Below are positions 34,736 through 42,676 of a stretch of 64,000 nt of DNA, in pieces. The notes beneath the pieces are model-generated. The model was not told the DNA's origin. It did no database searches and saw nothing but the letters and a program-made list of their open reading frames with translations. The translations under genes and the position numbers were made by a program. Every line of letters begins with the position of its first letter. Position 1 is the stretch's first letter. The stretch comes from an uncultured Lachnospiraceae bacterium. GTDB taxonomy: Bacteria; Bacillota; Clostridia; Lachnospirales; Lachnospiraceae. Location of the stretch: assembly GCA_947627245.1 (NCBI GenBank), contig CANQVH010000001.1:1-64000 (forward strand), given 5' to 3'.

Positions 34736-36283
34736 TTACTTTTGATCATCCGACTCCGCCAGCGCAGCCTTTATCATGATCGCACATTCCACGCGCTTGC
34801 GCTGAAGCTCGCAGCCAATGTCATAAGCGTCTTGAATTGTCCCGTGGAAGTTGTAGGAGTTCGCTGCGCAGCCGCCGCTGCAGTAGAACTTCGCAAAGCA
34901 GTTTCGGCACTTCTCTTTCGTGTAGACATTGCAGCACTTGAACTCATCCACGATCTCAGGCTTCGTAATCCTCTCGTCCACATTTCCCATCAGATATTTG
35001 TCAACCCCGACAAACTGATGGCACGGATAGAGATCTCCCCACGGCGTCACGGCAAGATACTCTGTGCCGGAACCGCAGCCGGACAGCCGCTTGTACACAC
35101 ACGGCCCGCCGCTCAGATCGATCATATAGTGGAAAAAGGTAAATCCGCGTCCTTCTTTCTCGCGCTTCACCATCTCGGCCGCCAAACGATCGTACTCGGC
35201 GAAGATTGTCGGCAAATCCTCCTCCTGGAGCGCGTAGTCCTCCTCGGCCGGAGCCACCACGGGCTCGACGGAAATCTGCTCGAAGCCCTCATCCGCCAGA
35301 TGCAGGACATCATCGGCGAAATCCAGATTGTAATGGGTGAACGTGCCGCGGACGTAATACTTCTGCTGTCCCCTGCTGTCCGCGAAACGCTTGAATTTCG
35401 GGAGGATCAGATCGTAGCTTCCCTTCCCTCCGCGGAACGGGCGCATACGGTCGTGAACTTCCTTTCGTCCGTCCACCGAGAGCACCACGTTCGCCATCTC
35501 GCGGTTGCAGAACTCCATGATCTCGTCATTCAAAAGCACGCCGTTCGTCGTCAGCGTAAAGCGGAAATTCTTGTCGTGCAGCTTCTCCTGCTCCCTGCCG
35601 TACGCAACCAGATCCTTCACGACCTGCCAGTTCATCAACGGCTCTCCGCCAAAAAAGTCTACTTCAAGATTCCGGCGATCCCCGGAATTCGCAATCAGGA
35701 AATCCAGCGCCTTTTTCCCGACCTCGTAGCTCATCAGCGCGCGTCTGCCGTGATACTCTCCCTCCTCCGCAAAACAGTATTTGCAGGCGAGGTTGCAGTC
35801 ATGCGCAATATGGAGACACAACGCCTTGACTACGGTCTTGCGCGCCTTGTAATCGACGATTGCGTTCTCGTACACATCCTCTGAAAACAGCACGCCGGCG
35901 TCCGCGAGCATCCTGCACTCCTGCAGCGCCTCGCCGATCTCATCCGCCGGGTACTTCGCGATCAGCTCCTCCATGATCTCAGTCAGCAGATTTGTCCCGG
36001 GCAGCTCCTCCGACTCTTCCGACCCGTCCGAAACCTGTCCCGCTGCTTCACTTACTGTGCGCTTCGGCACGTCTTCACGGTCTTTTTTGATCTGCTCTCC
36101 CGTATCTTCCTGTCCTTCCACTTCCTGAACGATTCTGCGCATCGTCTGCACGATCTTGCGCTCCGGACATTTCTTCAGCAGAAGCTCGATCACCTCATAC
36201 ACCAGCTCGTCCACCACATGAACAGAGCCGCTGTTCACATCCAGCACGATGTTATATCCGTTGTTCTTGTATTGATGGATCAA
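34736..36283 (-). CDS. scfB: SCIFF peptide maturase (radical SAM/SPASM)
   Basis: A 515-residue radical SAM enzyme that forms thioether cross-links in the SCIFF peptide. An N-terminal peptide-recognition (RRE-like) domain starts NNGYNIVLDVNSGSVHVVDE. The [4Fe-4S] motif CNLACKYC has Cys at 163, 167 and 170. The SPASM region carries many Cys: SGCGSGTEYLAV, LYPCHQFVG, CCNVYTKEKCRNCF, YCSGGC. It starts at a TTG seven bases after GAGAGGAG. Odd: residues about 52-97 are a charged, low-complexity insertion that makes it longer than the usual roughly 450 residues. Confidence 0.93.
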   Translation of the reverse strand: MIHQYKNNGYNIVLDVNSGSVHVVDELVYEVIELLLKKCPERKIVQTMRRIVQEVEGQEDTGEQIKKDREDVPKRTVSEAAGQVSDGSEESEELPGTNLLTEIMEELIAKYPADEIGEALQECRMLADAGVLFSEDVYENAIVDYKARKTVVKALCLHIAHDCNLACKYCFAEEGEYHGRRALMSYEVGKKALDFLIANSGDRRNLEVDFFGGEPLMNWQVVKDLVAYGREQEKLHDKNFRFTLTTNGVLLNDEIMEFCNREMANVVLSVDGRKEVHDRMRPFRGGKGSYDLILPKFKRFADSRGQQKYYVRGTFTHYNLDFADDVLHLADEGFEQISVEPVVAPAEEDYALQEEDLPTIFAEYDRLAAEMVKREKEGRGFTFFHYMIDLSGGPCVYKRLSGCGSGTEYLAVTPWGDLYPCHQFVGVDKYLMGNVDERITKPEIVDEFKCCNVYTKEKCRNCFAKFYCSGGCAANSYNFHGTIQDAYDIGCELQRKRVECAIMIKAALAESDDQK

Positions 36284-36416
36284 TGACAGACTCCTCTCTT
36301 GTCAGATTTTTCCTCGCAGATCCCGTGAAACAGCGCCTGCAAGAGACAAGCAGCGAAGCTGATCCGCTGCCTGTGGTCTGACGCTTATTTTATTTGTCGT
36401 TAGTCTGACACTTTCC

Positions 36417-36560
36417 CTATTTGCTCTGCTCGCACGTCTGATTTCCTACCGTGCAGGAAGTCTTGCAGGCAGACTGGCAGGATGTCTGGCACTCGCCGCA
36501 GCCGCCCTTCTTCAGCGTGCTTTGTAACGGTTTCGTATTCAGTGTCTTGATATGTTTCAT
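36417..36560 (-). CDS. scfA: SCIFF precursor peptide (six cysteines in forty-five residues)
   Basis: A 47-residue peptide starting MKHIKTLNTKPLQSTLKKGG, the near-invariant SCIFF leader, followed by six cysteines at positions 21, 24, 28, 32, 36 and 43. The maturase links cysteines to nearby residues (Thr at 35 or 42 by analogy). GGAG nine bases before the ATG at 36560 sets the start. It lies 133 bases upstream of scfB. SCIFF is nearly universal in Clostridia; its function is unknown. Confidence 0.93.
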   Translation of the reverse strand: MKHIKTLNTKPLQSTLKKGGCGECQTSCQSACKTSCTVGNQTCEQSK

Positions 36561-36784
36561 GCCTGTATTCTCCTTATCCTCATATTTTTCTTCAGCCAAA
36601 GTCCTTCCATAGCTGACTCTGTTTGGTATTGTAACACAGAATTTGGGAAAATAAAAGAGGTTTCTTAAAAGATTTGGAATGATCGGGGCAGAAATGAAAG
36701 AGGCGAAAGAAATAACCGCTTTCCTAACACATCCGAACAGTGTATACTTACTTTATGCAAATTTTTCAGAAGGAGGCAGCGCTC

Positions 36785-37408
36785 ATGGATATTCTGTTTC
36801 TCGGCGACAGCATTACCGACTGCGGTCACTGCTTTACTCCGGACAATCTCGGAAACGGCTACGTGAAGAAGCTTTCGCTACTGCCCGGCATATCCGCCGT
36901 AAACGGAGGCACGGACGGCTTCACCTTTCCGGACGTGCTGCGCAAATGGCGTCGGATGTACGCGCAGAACACATACGACTGCGTGGTTATCGCCTGCGGC
37001 ATCAACGACGTGGGCGTGATTGCCGATCTCGAGGAAGCTGGAAGGCATGAGGCGGCGTGCGCGTTTCTGGAGGAGTCTATGTCCGCGCTGCGAACGCTTC
37101 TGGGTGAGTTGTGTGGTACAGATAACAGAATTCTACTGTTGGAACCGTTTCTTTTCCCAATCCCGCAGACCCGTATCCTCTGGCTGCCGATCCTTCAGGA
37201 TGTACGGAAACGTATTCAGGAGACAATCTCAGGCTTTCATGCCGCACACAGCTCCATTCTAAAATATGTCCCGACACAGGCCGCGCTCGCCAGCCTTGCC
37301 CGACAGATCGGGCTTTCCGCAGTCACCCCGGACGGAATCCATCTGACAGACAAAGGCCACGAGCGTCTTGCGAAACTCGTGGCCGATGCGTTTAGAAACA
37401 TATCATAA
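36785..37408 (+). CDS. SGNH/GDSL-type hydrolase
   Basis: A 207-residue serine esterase/lipase-type enzyme. Block I FLGDSITD (Ser nucleophile), block II VNGGTDGFTF, block III ACGINDVG, block V TPDGIHLTDKGH (Asp and His) are all present. The substrate is unknown; relatives deacylate carbohydrates or lipids. No signal peptide, so cytoplasmic. AAGGAGG about eight bases before the ATG sets the start at 36785; a TATACT -10 lies near 36741. A diverged copy of its last codons recurs at 39816-39887. Confidence 0.88.
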   Translation: MDILFLGDSITDCGHCFTPDNLGNGYVKKLSLLPGISAVNGGTDGFTFPDVLRKWRRMYAQNTYDCVVIACGINDVGVIADLEEAGRHEAACAFLEESMSALRTLLGELCGTDNRILLLEPFLFPIPQTRILWLPILQDVRKRIQETISGFHAAHSSILKYVPTQAALASLARQIGLSAVTPDGIHLTDKGHERLAKLVADAFRNIS

Positions 37409-37486
37409 GATTCTGAAAACAGCGGGCATACCGTTTATCCAGTATCCCCGCCATTGTTGTTACAATTAATTTTTTATTGCCTTATT

Positions 37487-39244
37487 TCAAAAATCAGTTT
37501 TAATTTTATACTTCGCCTTAGCTGGCATTCCCTTGGCTATCAGGATTTTTTTGATTGCGGCGGCTTTTGAATCATTAAAGTAAGCGGCCATGTTGTAAAT
37601 ATTGACCGTCACATTCCTGTTCACACCGGAGAATGCCTTGCTCCCGATCTTCCCTTTCGCAATATTCTGCATATGAATATTGATCTTCTTCAGCTTCGAG
37701 CATCCGAGAAACGCCTGTTTTCCGACGGATTTCAGATTATACGGCAGGTCAATCCCAGTAAGGGCGGTACATTTGGAAAATGCCTTTGCCCCGATCGATG
37801 TAAGCATGCTCTTCGTCGAAACACTCTTCAGCTTCTTGCATCCGCTGAATGCGTTCGCACCAATCTTCTGAACATTACCTCCAATTACAACCTTTGTCAC
37901 TTTCTTGTTGTTCTTAAAAGCGTTTGCCGCGATCGATGTCACGCGGTAAGATACCCCGTCCTTCGTAATGTTATTCGGGATTACGACCGTTTTCTTTGCC
38001 CCGACAGGTTTCGTAAACTCCACCATACCCGTCCCAGACACTTTATAATTTCCACCCGAAACATTCTCGATAACTGTACCCTTTGAAAGCTGCTTCAACT
38101 CCTGTGGCTGAGATTTCGAAACTACCCCTGAACTATTTGTGTCACTGGAAGTTGGCTGAGAACCGGCGTTATCCTTTTCAGGAAGTCCTGAATCCTGCCC
38201 GGAACTATTCGTGTCACCGGAAGCTGGCTCGGAACTGGTGTTATCCTTTTCAGGAGCTCCTGACTCCTGCCCGGAGCTATCCGTGTCACCGGGAGTTGGC
38301 TCGGAACTAGTGTTATCCTTTTCAGGAAGTCCTGAATCCTGCCCGGAACTATCCGTGTCACCGGGAGTTGGCTCGGAACTGGTGCTATCCTTTTCAGGAA
38401 GTCCTAAATCCTGCGGCGTAATTCGAAGATATCCATAATCATATGATGCCTCATAAAAAGTATAACTTGTATTATATTTTTCCTCGTGAAACAATTCCGA
38501 GGCTTCTATCTGGTATGAAGCCGCAGATTCGCCCCCGTAAATGTTTACTCCGGAAAAATGATAAGCGGTACAATGTAACTGAGCGTCACAATTTTGAAAC
38601 TCAAGATCCGAGTTTTCAATGAACAATTCACCCTCATATCCAGATTTCAATGCACCGGTATAAATTCCAAAGCGGGGGCCACCGTTCAAACCATAAATGG
38701 AACCATTGATATTCATCTTTGCGTCTTTTATATGCACATTACCGCTATTCAGCATAATCCCGCCGCCGGTAAGAGTGACATTCTCAATATATACATCTGC
38801 CTGTTTCCTGCTGTAATCTTCGCTCATCGCATTGAGCTGGGCTATTAGAAAAGTATCCCCTGACGCAACCAGCGTTCCCTGCCCACTGATATAGAGATCA
38901 CCCATTTCGCACTCTCCATAATATGAATTTAACACAATCAGCCCGGAGGATATTGTGTTGTTTCCGCTCACCACAATGCGAATGTCCGCAGTGCCTCTAT
39001 ATTCTATACCAAATGGATCATCTGAGCTATGATAATTTGCCATAGTTATCGTATTGCTGCCCGGATCATAGGACAGCCCTTCGGATAGTTCATAATTATC
39101 AGTTATCGTTCCATTTTTATAAATACTGGTACCGTCTATCGTTAGAGTCTGTATCGTTCCTTCTGCCTGTACTGATACAGGAATCATCATGCATATTGTC
39201 AAGCAGAAAAAAAGTATAGCCAGACCCAATTTATTCTTCAACAT
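37487..39244 (-). CDS. Surface protein with BspA-type leucine-rich repeats
   Basis: About 585 residues. A signal peptide (MLKNKLGLAILFFCLTICMM then IPVSVQA) is followed by a beta-rich domain (residues 25-290) of carbohydrate-binding or beta-helix character. Next are four 24-residue Ser/Thr/Pro repeats (LPEKDNTSSEPTPGDTDSSG), then C-terminal LRR_5 repeats (SIAANAFKNNKKVTKVVIG, KIGANAFSGCKKLKSV, SIGAKAFSKCTALTGI, SVGKQAFLGCSKLKKI). No LPXTG or C-terminal helix is seen, so how it stays on the cell is unclear. The start could instead be at 39307 or 39313. The coding region is richer in A/T than its neighbours. It is divergent from the XRE gene. Confidence 0.75.
   Translation of the reverse strand: MLKNKLGLAILFFCLTICMMIPVSVQAEGTIQTLTIDGTSIYKNGTITDNYELSEGLSYDPGSNTITMANYHSSDDPFGIEYRGTADIRIVVSGNNTISSGLIVLNSYYGECEMGDLYISGQGTLVASGDTFLIAQLNAMSEDYSRKQADVYIENVTLTGGGIMLNSGNVHIKDAKMNINGSIYGLNGGPRFGIYTGALKSGYEGELFIENSDLEFQNCDAQLHCTAYHFSGVNIYGGESAASYQIEASELFHEEKYNTSYTFYEASYDYGYLRITPQDLGLPEKDSTSSEPTPGDTDSSGQDSGLPEKDNTSSEPTPGDTDSSGQESGAPEKDNTSSEPASGDTNSSGQDSGLPEKDNAGSQPTSSDTNSSGVVSKSQPQELKQLSKGTVIENVSGGNYKVSGTGMVEFTKPVGAKKTVVIPNNITKDGVSYRVTSIAANAFKNNKKVTKVVIGGNVQKIGANAFSGCKKLKSVSTKSMLTSIGAKAFSKCTALTGIDLPYNLKSVGKQAFLGCSKLKKINIHMQNIAKGKIGSKAFSGVNRNVTVNIYNMAAYFNDSKAAAIKKILIAKGMPAKAKYKIKTDF
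38110..38410. repeat. 72-bp coding tandem repeats in the LRR protein gene
   Basis: About four copies of a 72-base unit encoding 24 residues (EKD-TSSEPTPGDTDSSGQDSG), slightly diverged, forming the spacer between the N-terminal domain and the leucine-rich repeats. Copy number is likely to vary between strains. Confidence 0.8.
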
Positions 39245-39379
39245 TTTTACGCCCTCTCCCTTCTTGTTCCGAACTTCATCTGAATTTGAATCTCTTTTTC
39301 CAAGCATTTTCAATCTTTCTCCTTTCTGATTTATCCTCTTAATTGCCGCTCAATCGCCGCTTCAAATGATATATTTATT

Positions 39380-39445
39380 ATATGCTTTTTTAAAGCATAT
39401 TGTCAATAATATATTCTTTTTATAAGCATATTTTTATATGCTTAT
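39380..39445. promoter_or_regulatory. Two AAGCATAT palindromes between the LRR and XRE genes
   Basis: ATATGCTTT (39380-39388) pairs with AAAGCATAT (39392-39400) around a 3-base centre, and ATAAGCATAT (39422-39431) pairs with ATATGCTTAT (39436-39445) around a 4-base centre. Both are perfect and share the half-site AAGCATAT. They flank the start region of both divergent genes, the second just upstream of a TATACT -10 (39450-39455) for the XRE gene. They are likely operators of the XRE regulator. Confidence 0.65.
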
Positions 39446-39478
39446 GCTTTATACTAAAGAATGGATGGGGGTGATTGC

Positions 39479-39802
39479 TTGTACGAGAAAGAATTTGCCG
39501 AACGTCTGGCGCAGTTGCGTACACAAAAAAGGATCTCTGCCAGAGATATGAGTCTTTCTCTAGGGCAGAGTCCCGGATATATCAATCATATTGAAAACAA
39601 TCAGACAATGCCGTCCATGACCAGTTTTTTTAATATTTGCGAATATCTTAACGTCACTCCACAGCAATTCTTTGATACCGCAGCAGAAAATCCGGAGCAG
39701 ATTTCTGCTATTCTGGATGATCTTAAATGTCTTTCAAACGAGCAATTACTTCATTTTTCACAGTTGCTCCATGACCTAACCCGGGCAAGAAAGGGTAAAT
39801 GA
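39479..39802 (+). CDS. XRE-family transcriptional regulator
   Basis: A 107-residue DNA-binding protein from the chosen TTG start at 39479 (YEKEFAERLAQLRTQKRISA). The helix-turn-helix is ARDMSLSLGQSPGYINHIEN followed by MPSMTSFFNICEYLNV, a normal Cro/C1-type unit. The ATG at 39461 has no ribosome site and lies about at the predicted transcript start, whereas GGGGGTGATTGC precedes the TTG. It probably controls itself and the divergent surface protein through the palindromes at 39380-39445. Confidence 0.82.
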   Translation: MYEKEFAERLAQLRTQKRISARDMSLSLGQSPGYINHIENNQTMPSMTSFFNICEYLNVTPQQFFDTAAENPEQISAILDDLKCLSNEQLLHFSQLLHDLTRARKGK

Positions 39803-39813
39803 TACTCTCATTT

Positions 39814-40119
39814 CTATAACAGACAACGGTCACGAACGTCTTGCGAAGCTCGTGACCGTTGTGCTTGAAATATTTTATAATCAGTAATGCACTGTCGTTT
39901 CACAGAAACATTGCCATATAGACCATTCTCGAACATCATTCTGACCTCTTGCGGCAAACGTGCGAAATCAATGACAATATAGCTCTTATATTCATTTCGT
40001 CCAAACTGCTCCGCAATATAGCTTTTCCCGACACGTCTTGCTCCGTCAAGCAGCAAAGCACAGCTTCCCTTGTCTCTCTCCTTCCATTCCAGCAAACGGT
40101 CATAAATCTTTCGCCTCAC
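39814..40119 (-). pseudogene. Truncated AAA-type ATPase (archaeal-ATPase/DUF4143 type)
   Basis: Starts at a GTG (40119) with GGGAGGAG five bases upstream: VRRKIYDRLLEWKERDKGSC then ALLLDGARRVGKSYIAEQFG (Walker A) and SYIVIDFARLPQEVRMMFEN. About 70 residues match the N-terminus of large ATPases of this family, normally 400-450 residues. Sequence similarity then stops and the frame runs through the antisense of the SGNH fragment to a stop at 39814. Walker B and the rest are missing, so it is almost certainly a remnant. Confidence 0.7.
39816..39887 (+). pseudogene. 3' fragment of an SGNH hydrolase gene
   Basis: Reads ITDNGHERLAKLVTVVLEIF then a stop, matching the end of the intact hydrolase at 36785-37408 (LTDKGHERLAKLV). 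No upstream part of the gene is present. The DNA match to 37350-37390 is strong but imperfect. Within it ACAACGGTCACGA (39823-39835) and TCGTGACCGTTGT (39850-39862) form a perfect 13-bp inverted repeat that may now act as a hairpin. Confidence 0.65.
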
Positions 40120-40150
40120 ATTGACTCCTCCCTTCTCCTCTAATAGATTA

Positions 40151-40196
40151 TCACGAAATGACACTTTCTACAGCTCGTTCTAATCACGAAATGTCA
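40151..40196. repeat. Direct repeats TCACGAAATG-CA upstream of the ATPase remnant
   Basis: TCACGAAATGACA (40151-40163) and TCACGAAATGTCA (40184-40196) are 33 bases apart in the leader of the truncated ATPase. They differ at one position. They may be regulatory sites kept from the intact gene. Confidence 0.5.
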
Positions 40197-40221
40197 TAAA
40201 CTTTTTCAGACAAAATTCGTA

Positions 40222-40257
40222 GATATACAAAGAGCAACAGCCTCTCGGCCGCTGCTC
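40222..40257 (-). terminator. Terminator of the EF-G-like gene
   Basis: On the minus strand GAGCAGCGGCC (40257-40247) pairs with GGCTGTTGCTC (40242-40232) over eleven positions with two G-U pairs and a GAGA loop, followed by TTTGTATAT. It lies 70 bases after the stop codon of the EF-G-like gene. Confidence 0.65.
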
Positions 40258-40326
40258 CCGTATGATTGATTTCATATTTATCAGCTATTCTAACATATTT
40301 CCTGAATCCTGCAAATCAGAAGAACG

Positions 40327-42405
40327 TCAATCCTCTTCCGCATTCTGCCGTGCAGCGATCTCTCTCTCCTGCACGTCGTTCGGAGCCTGCTCGTAGCGCG
40401 CGAACTCATAAGCGTAATCGCCGCTGCCGCCGGTCATCGAACGAAGCTGCGTCGAGTAGCCGTACAGCTCGGACATCGGGACGTCCGCCTCGATGATCGT
40501 GTTGCCCCTGTGGTCCGGATTCATGCCGAGCACGCGGCCGCGCCTTTTGTTGAGGTCGCCCATCACATCGCCCGTGAACTTATCCGGAACCGTAACCTTC
40601 ATGGAAGCGATCGGCTCAAGCAGAACCGGACCTGCCTCCATAAAGCCCTTCTTGAACGCCTGACTTGCCGCGGTCTTGAACGCCATCTCGGACGAGTCTA
40701 CCGGATGGTAAGATCCATCGTAGAGAACGGCTTTCACGCCGACCACCGGATATCCGGCAAGCGGGCCCTTCACAACGGATTCCTGAATACCCTTCTCAAC
40801 TGCCGGGAAATAGTTCTTCGGCACCGCGCCGCCTACGACCTCCTGTGCAAATTCATACGGAGTCTCGAGCGAATCAAGCGGTGAGAAACGCATCTTAACG
40901 TGACCGTACTGGCCGTGTCCACCGGACTGCTTCTTATACTTGGAATCCACGTCGGAGCTCTTGCGGATCGTCTCGCGGAACGCTACCTTCGGCTTCGTCA
41001 GCTCAACGTCCACCTTGTACTTCGTCAGAAGCTTGCTGACGACAATATCCAGATGCTGGTCACCCAGACCGTAGAGCAGGGTCTGGCGGTTCTCGCCGTC
41101 GTTCACGACCTTAATCGTCAGATCTTCCTGCGCGAGCTTCGCAAGCGCCTGCGAGATCTTGTCCTCCTCACCCTTCGCCTTCGCCATGTACCGCTTGTAT
41201 GTATACGGTACCGGAGCGTCGATGCGGCCGTAAGCGATTGGAGTGGCCTTCGTGGAAAGCGTATCGCCGGTGGAAGCATTCAGCTTGCCGATAGCGCCGA
41301 TGTCGCCCGCATGAAGCTCTGTCACCTCGACAGCCTTGCTGCCCTCCATCACATAGAGCTTGCTGATGCGCTCTTCATTGTCCGTCGCCTCATTGTAAAG
41401 CGTGTCGTCGTTCTTGAGCACGCCGGAAGCGACCTTGATCATGGAATATTTACCGATAAACGGATCCACGATCGTCTTCCAGATAAATGCGGATTTCGCC
41501 TTGGAGAAATCATAGTCTGCCTCGAAAACTTCCTTCGTCTTCATATTCACGCCCGCGATCTTGCGCTTCTCGGGCGACGGCATATAGCTCACAATATCGT
41601 CAAGCAGGATTAGGATGCCCTGAAGATTCAGGCTCGCGCCCATCGTCACCGGCACGATCGAGCAGTCGGACACGTTCGTGTGGAGCGCGGAAACGATCTC
41701 CGCCTCGGAGAACTCTTCGCCATTGAAATAGCGATCCATCATCTCTTCGCTGGTCTCGGCAACCGCCTCGATCAGATTCTCGCGGTACTGGTCAAGATAC
41801 TCCTTCAAATAATCCGGAATCTCACACTCGACCTTTTCCTGCTTGTTTACATAACGTCTGCCCGCCATCTTCACGACATTGACATAGCCGACGAACTTCT
41901 CATTCTCACGGATCGGAAGATTCAACGGAGCGATCTTCTTGCCGTACAGCTCGGTCAAATCCTCAACCACCTTGCGGTAGCTGGCATTGTCAAAGTCCAT
42001 GTTGGACACATAGAAGAATCTCGGGAGCTTATACTTCTCGCACAGATCCCATGCCTTCTGCGTGCCGACCTCGACGCCGCTCTTGCCGTTGATCACGATG
42101 ACGGCCGCGTCCGCCGCAGCGGCAGCCTCCTCAGCCTCGCCAAAGAAATCGAAATAGCCCGGAGTATCCAGAACATTGATCTTCGTGTCGCCCCAGACGA
42201 TCGGCACCATCGTCGTGCTGATTGAAAACTTTCTCTTAATCTCTTCTTTATCGAAATCGCTGATCGTGTTTCCCTCAGCTACGCTGCCAAGCCGGCTCGT
42301 AATGCCTGACAAATACGCCATGGACTCAACAAGGCTCGTCTTCCCGGATCCGCCGTGTCCAAGAATAACGACGTTGCGAATCTTGTCTGTTGTGTAAACC
42401 TTCAT
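40327..42405 (-). CDS. EF-G-like GTPase lacking the catalytic histidine
   Basis: A 692-residue paralogue of elongation factor G with all five domains (domain IV motif SGGHGQYGHVKMRFSPL). It is not the housekeeping EF-G: the P-loop is GHGGSGKTS, not GHIDAGKTT; switch II is DTPGYFDF, with Tyr where EF-G has the catalytic His of DTPGHVDF; and the G4 motif reads SNMDFD, not NKMD. GTP hydrolysis should be slow or altered. The family is widespread in Clostridia as EF-G-like; its role is unsettled. GGAGG seven bases before the ATG fixes the start at 42405. It has its own promoter and terminator. Confidence 0.88.
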   Translation of the reverse strand: MKVYTTDKIRNVVILGHGGSGKTSLVESMAYLSGITSRLGSVAEGNTISDFDKEEIKRKFSISTTMVPIVWGDTKINVLDTPGYFDFFGEAEEAAAAADAAVIVINGKSGVEVGTQKAWDLCEKYKLPRFFYVSNMDFDNASYRKVVEDLTELYGKKIAPLNLPIRENEKFVGYVNVVKMAGRRYVNKQEKVECEIPDYLKEYLDQYRENLIEAVAETSEEMMDRYFNGEEFSEAEIVSALHTNVSDCSIVPVTMGASLNLQGILILLDDIVSYMPSPEKRKIAGVNMKTKEVFEADYDFSKAKSAFIWKTIVDPFIGKYSMIKVASGVLKNDDTLYNEATDNEERISKLYVMEGSKAVEVTELHAGDIGAIGKLNASTGDTLSTKATPIAYGRIDAPVPYTYKRYMAKAKGEEDKISQALAKLAQEDLTIKVVNDGENRQTLLYGLGDQHLDIVVSKLLTKYKVDVELTKPKVAFRETIRKSSDVDSKYKKQSGGHGQYGHVKMRFSPLDSLETPYEFAQEVVGGAVPKNYFPAVEKGIQESVVKGPLAGYPVVGVKAVLYDGSYHPVDSSEMAFKTAASQAFKKGFMEAGPVLLEPIASMKVTVPDKFTGDVMGDLNKRRGRVLGMNPDHRGNTIIEADVPMSELYGYSTQLRSMTGGSGDYAYEFARYEQAPNDVQEREIAARQNAEED

Positions 42406-42458
42406 AGTTTTTCCTCCAATTTTAGTTAGTCCGTGGACAGAAACACCCACATGGATAT

Positions 42459-42487
42459 ATTTTACTAAAATAGCTCCAATAATTCAA
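42459..42487 (-). promoter_or_regulatory. Promoter of the EF-G-like gene
   Basis: Minus-strand -35 TTGAAT (42487-42482), 17-base spacer, -10 TAAAAT (42464-42459). Predicted start near 42452, giving a leader of about 47 bases. Confidence 0.6.
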
Positions 42488-42545
42488 GCATTTTATCCAC
42501 TTTTAACAATATTTTTATTTTTCATACTTTAAAGCGGCAAAGTCT

Positions 42546-42600
42546 TTGACATCCCCCTCTTTTGAGAGTAAAATATGCATGATCGCCGTGTGTCATGCAT
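42546..42600 (+). promoter_or_regulatory. tyrA-aroA promoter with palindrome at the transcript start
   Basis: Perfect -35 TTGACA (42546-42551), 17-base spacer, -10 TAAAAT (42569-42574). Immediately after, ATGCATGA (42575-42582) and TCATGCAT (42593-42600) form a perfect 8-bp inverted repeat with a 10-base centre, spanning the predicted start near 42581. It could be a repressor operator or a 5' RNA hairpin. No T-box is visible in the short leader. Confidence 0.65.
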
Positions 42601-42676
42601 TGCCCGCGCTCATGCCGGAAAGCCATGCAAAAGCGGCGGGTCGTTATTGGAAAATTCAAAAAGGGAACGGACGGTT

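Noticed and set aside
32346-34745. Very long plus-strand open frame of about 799 codons
   Set aside because: It lies antisense to secDF, is rich in Arg, His and Asp as expected of a mirror frame in high-GC codon usage, and matches no known protein pattern.
39823-39862. Perfect 13-bp inverted repeat taken first as a terminator of the XRE gene
   Set aside because: It coincides with the coding remnant of the SGNH gene and is followed by no T-run, so its hairpin may be incidental.
42575-42676. T-box or other amino-acid leader before tyrA
   Set aside because: The leader is about 96 bases, too short for a T-box, and has neither a specifier loop nor a terminator.
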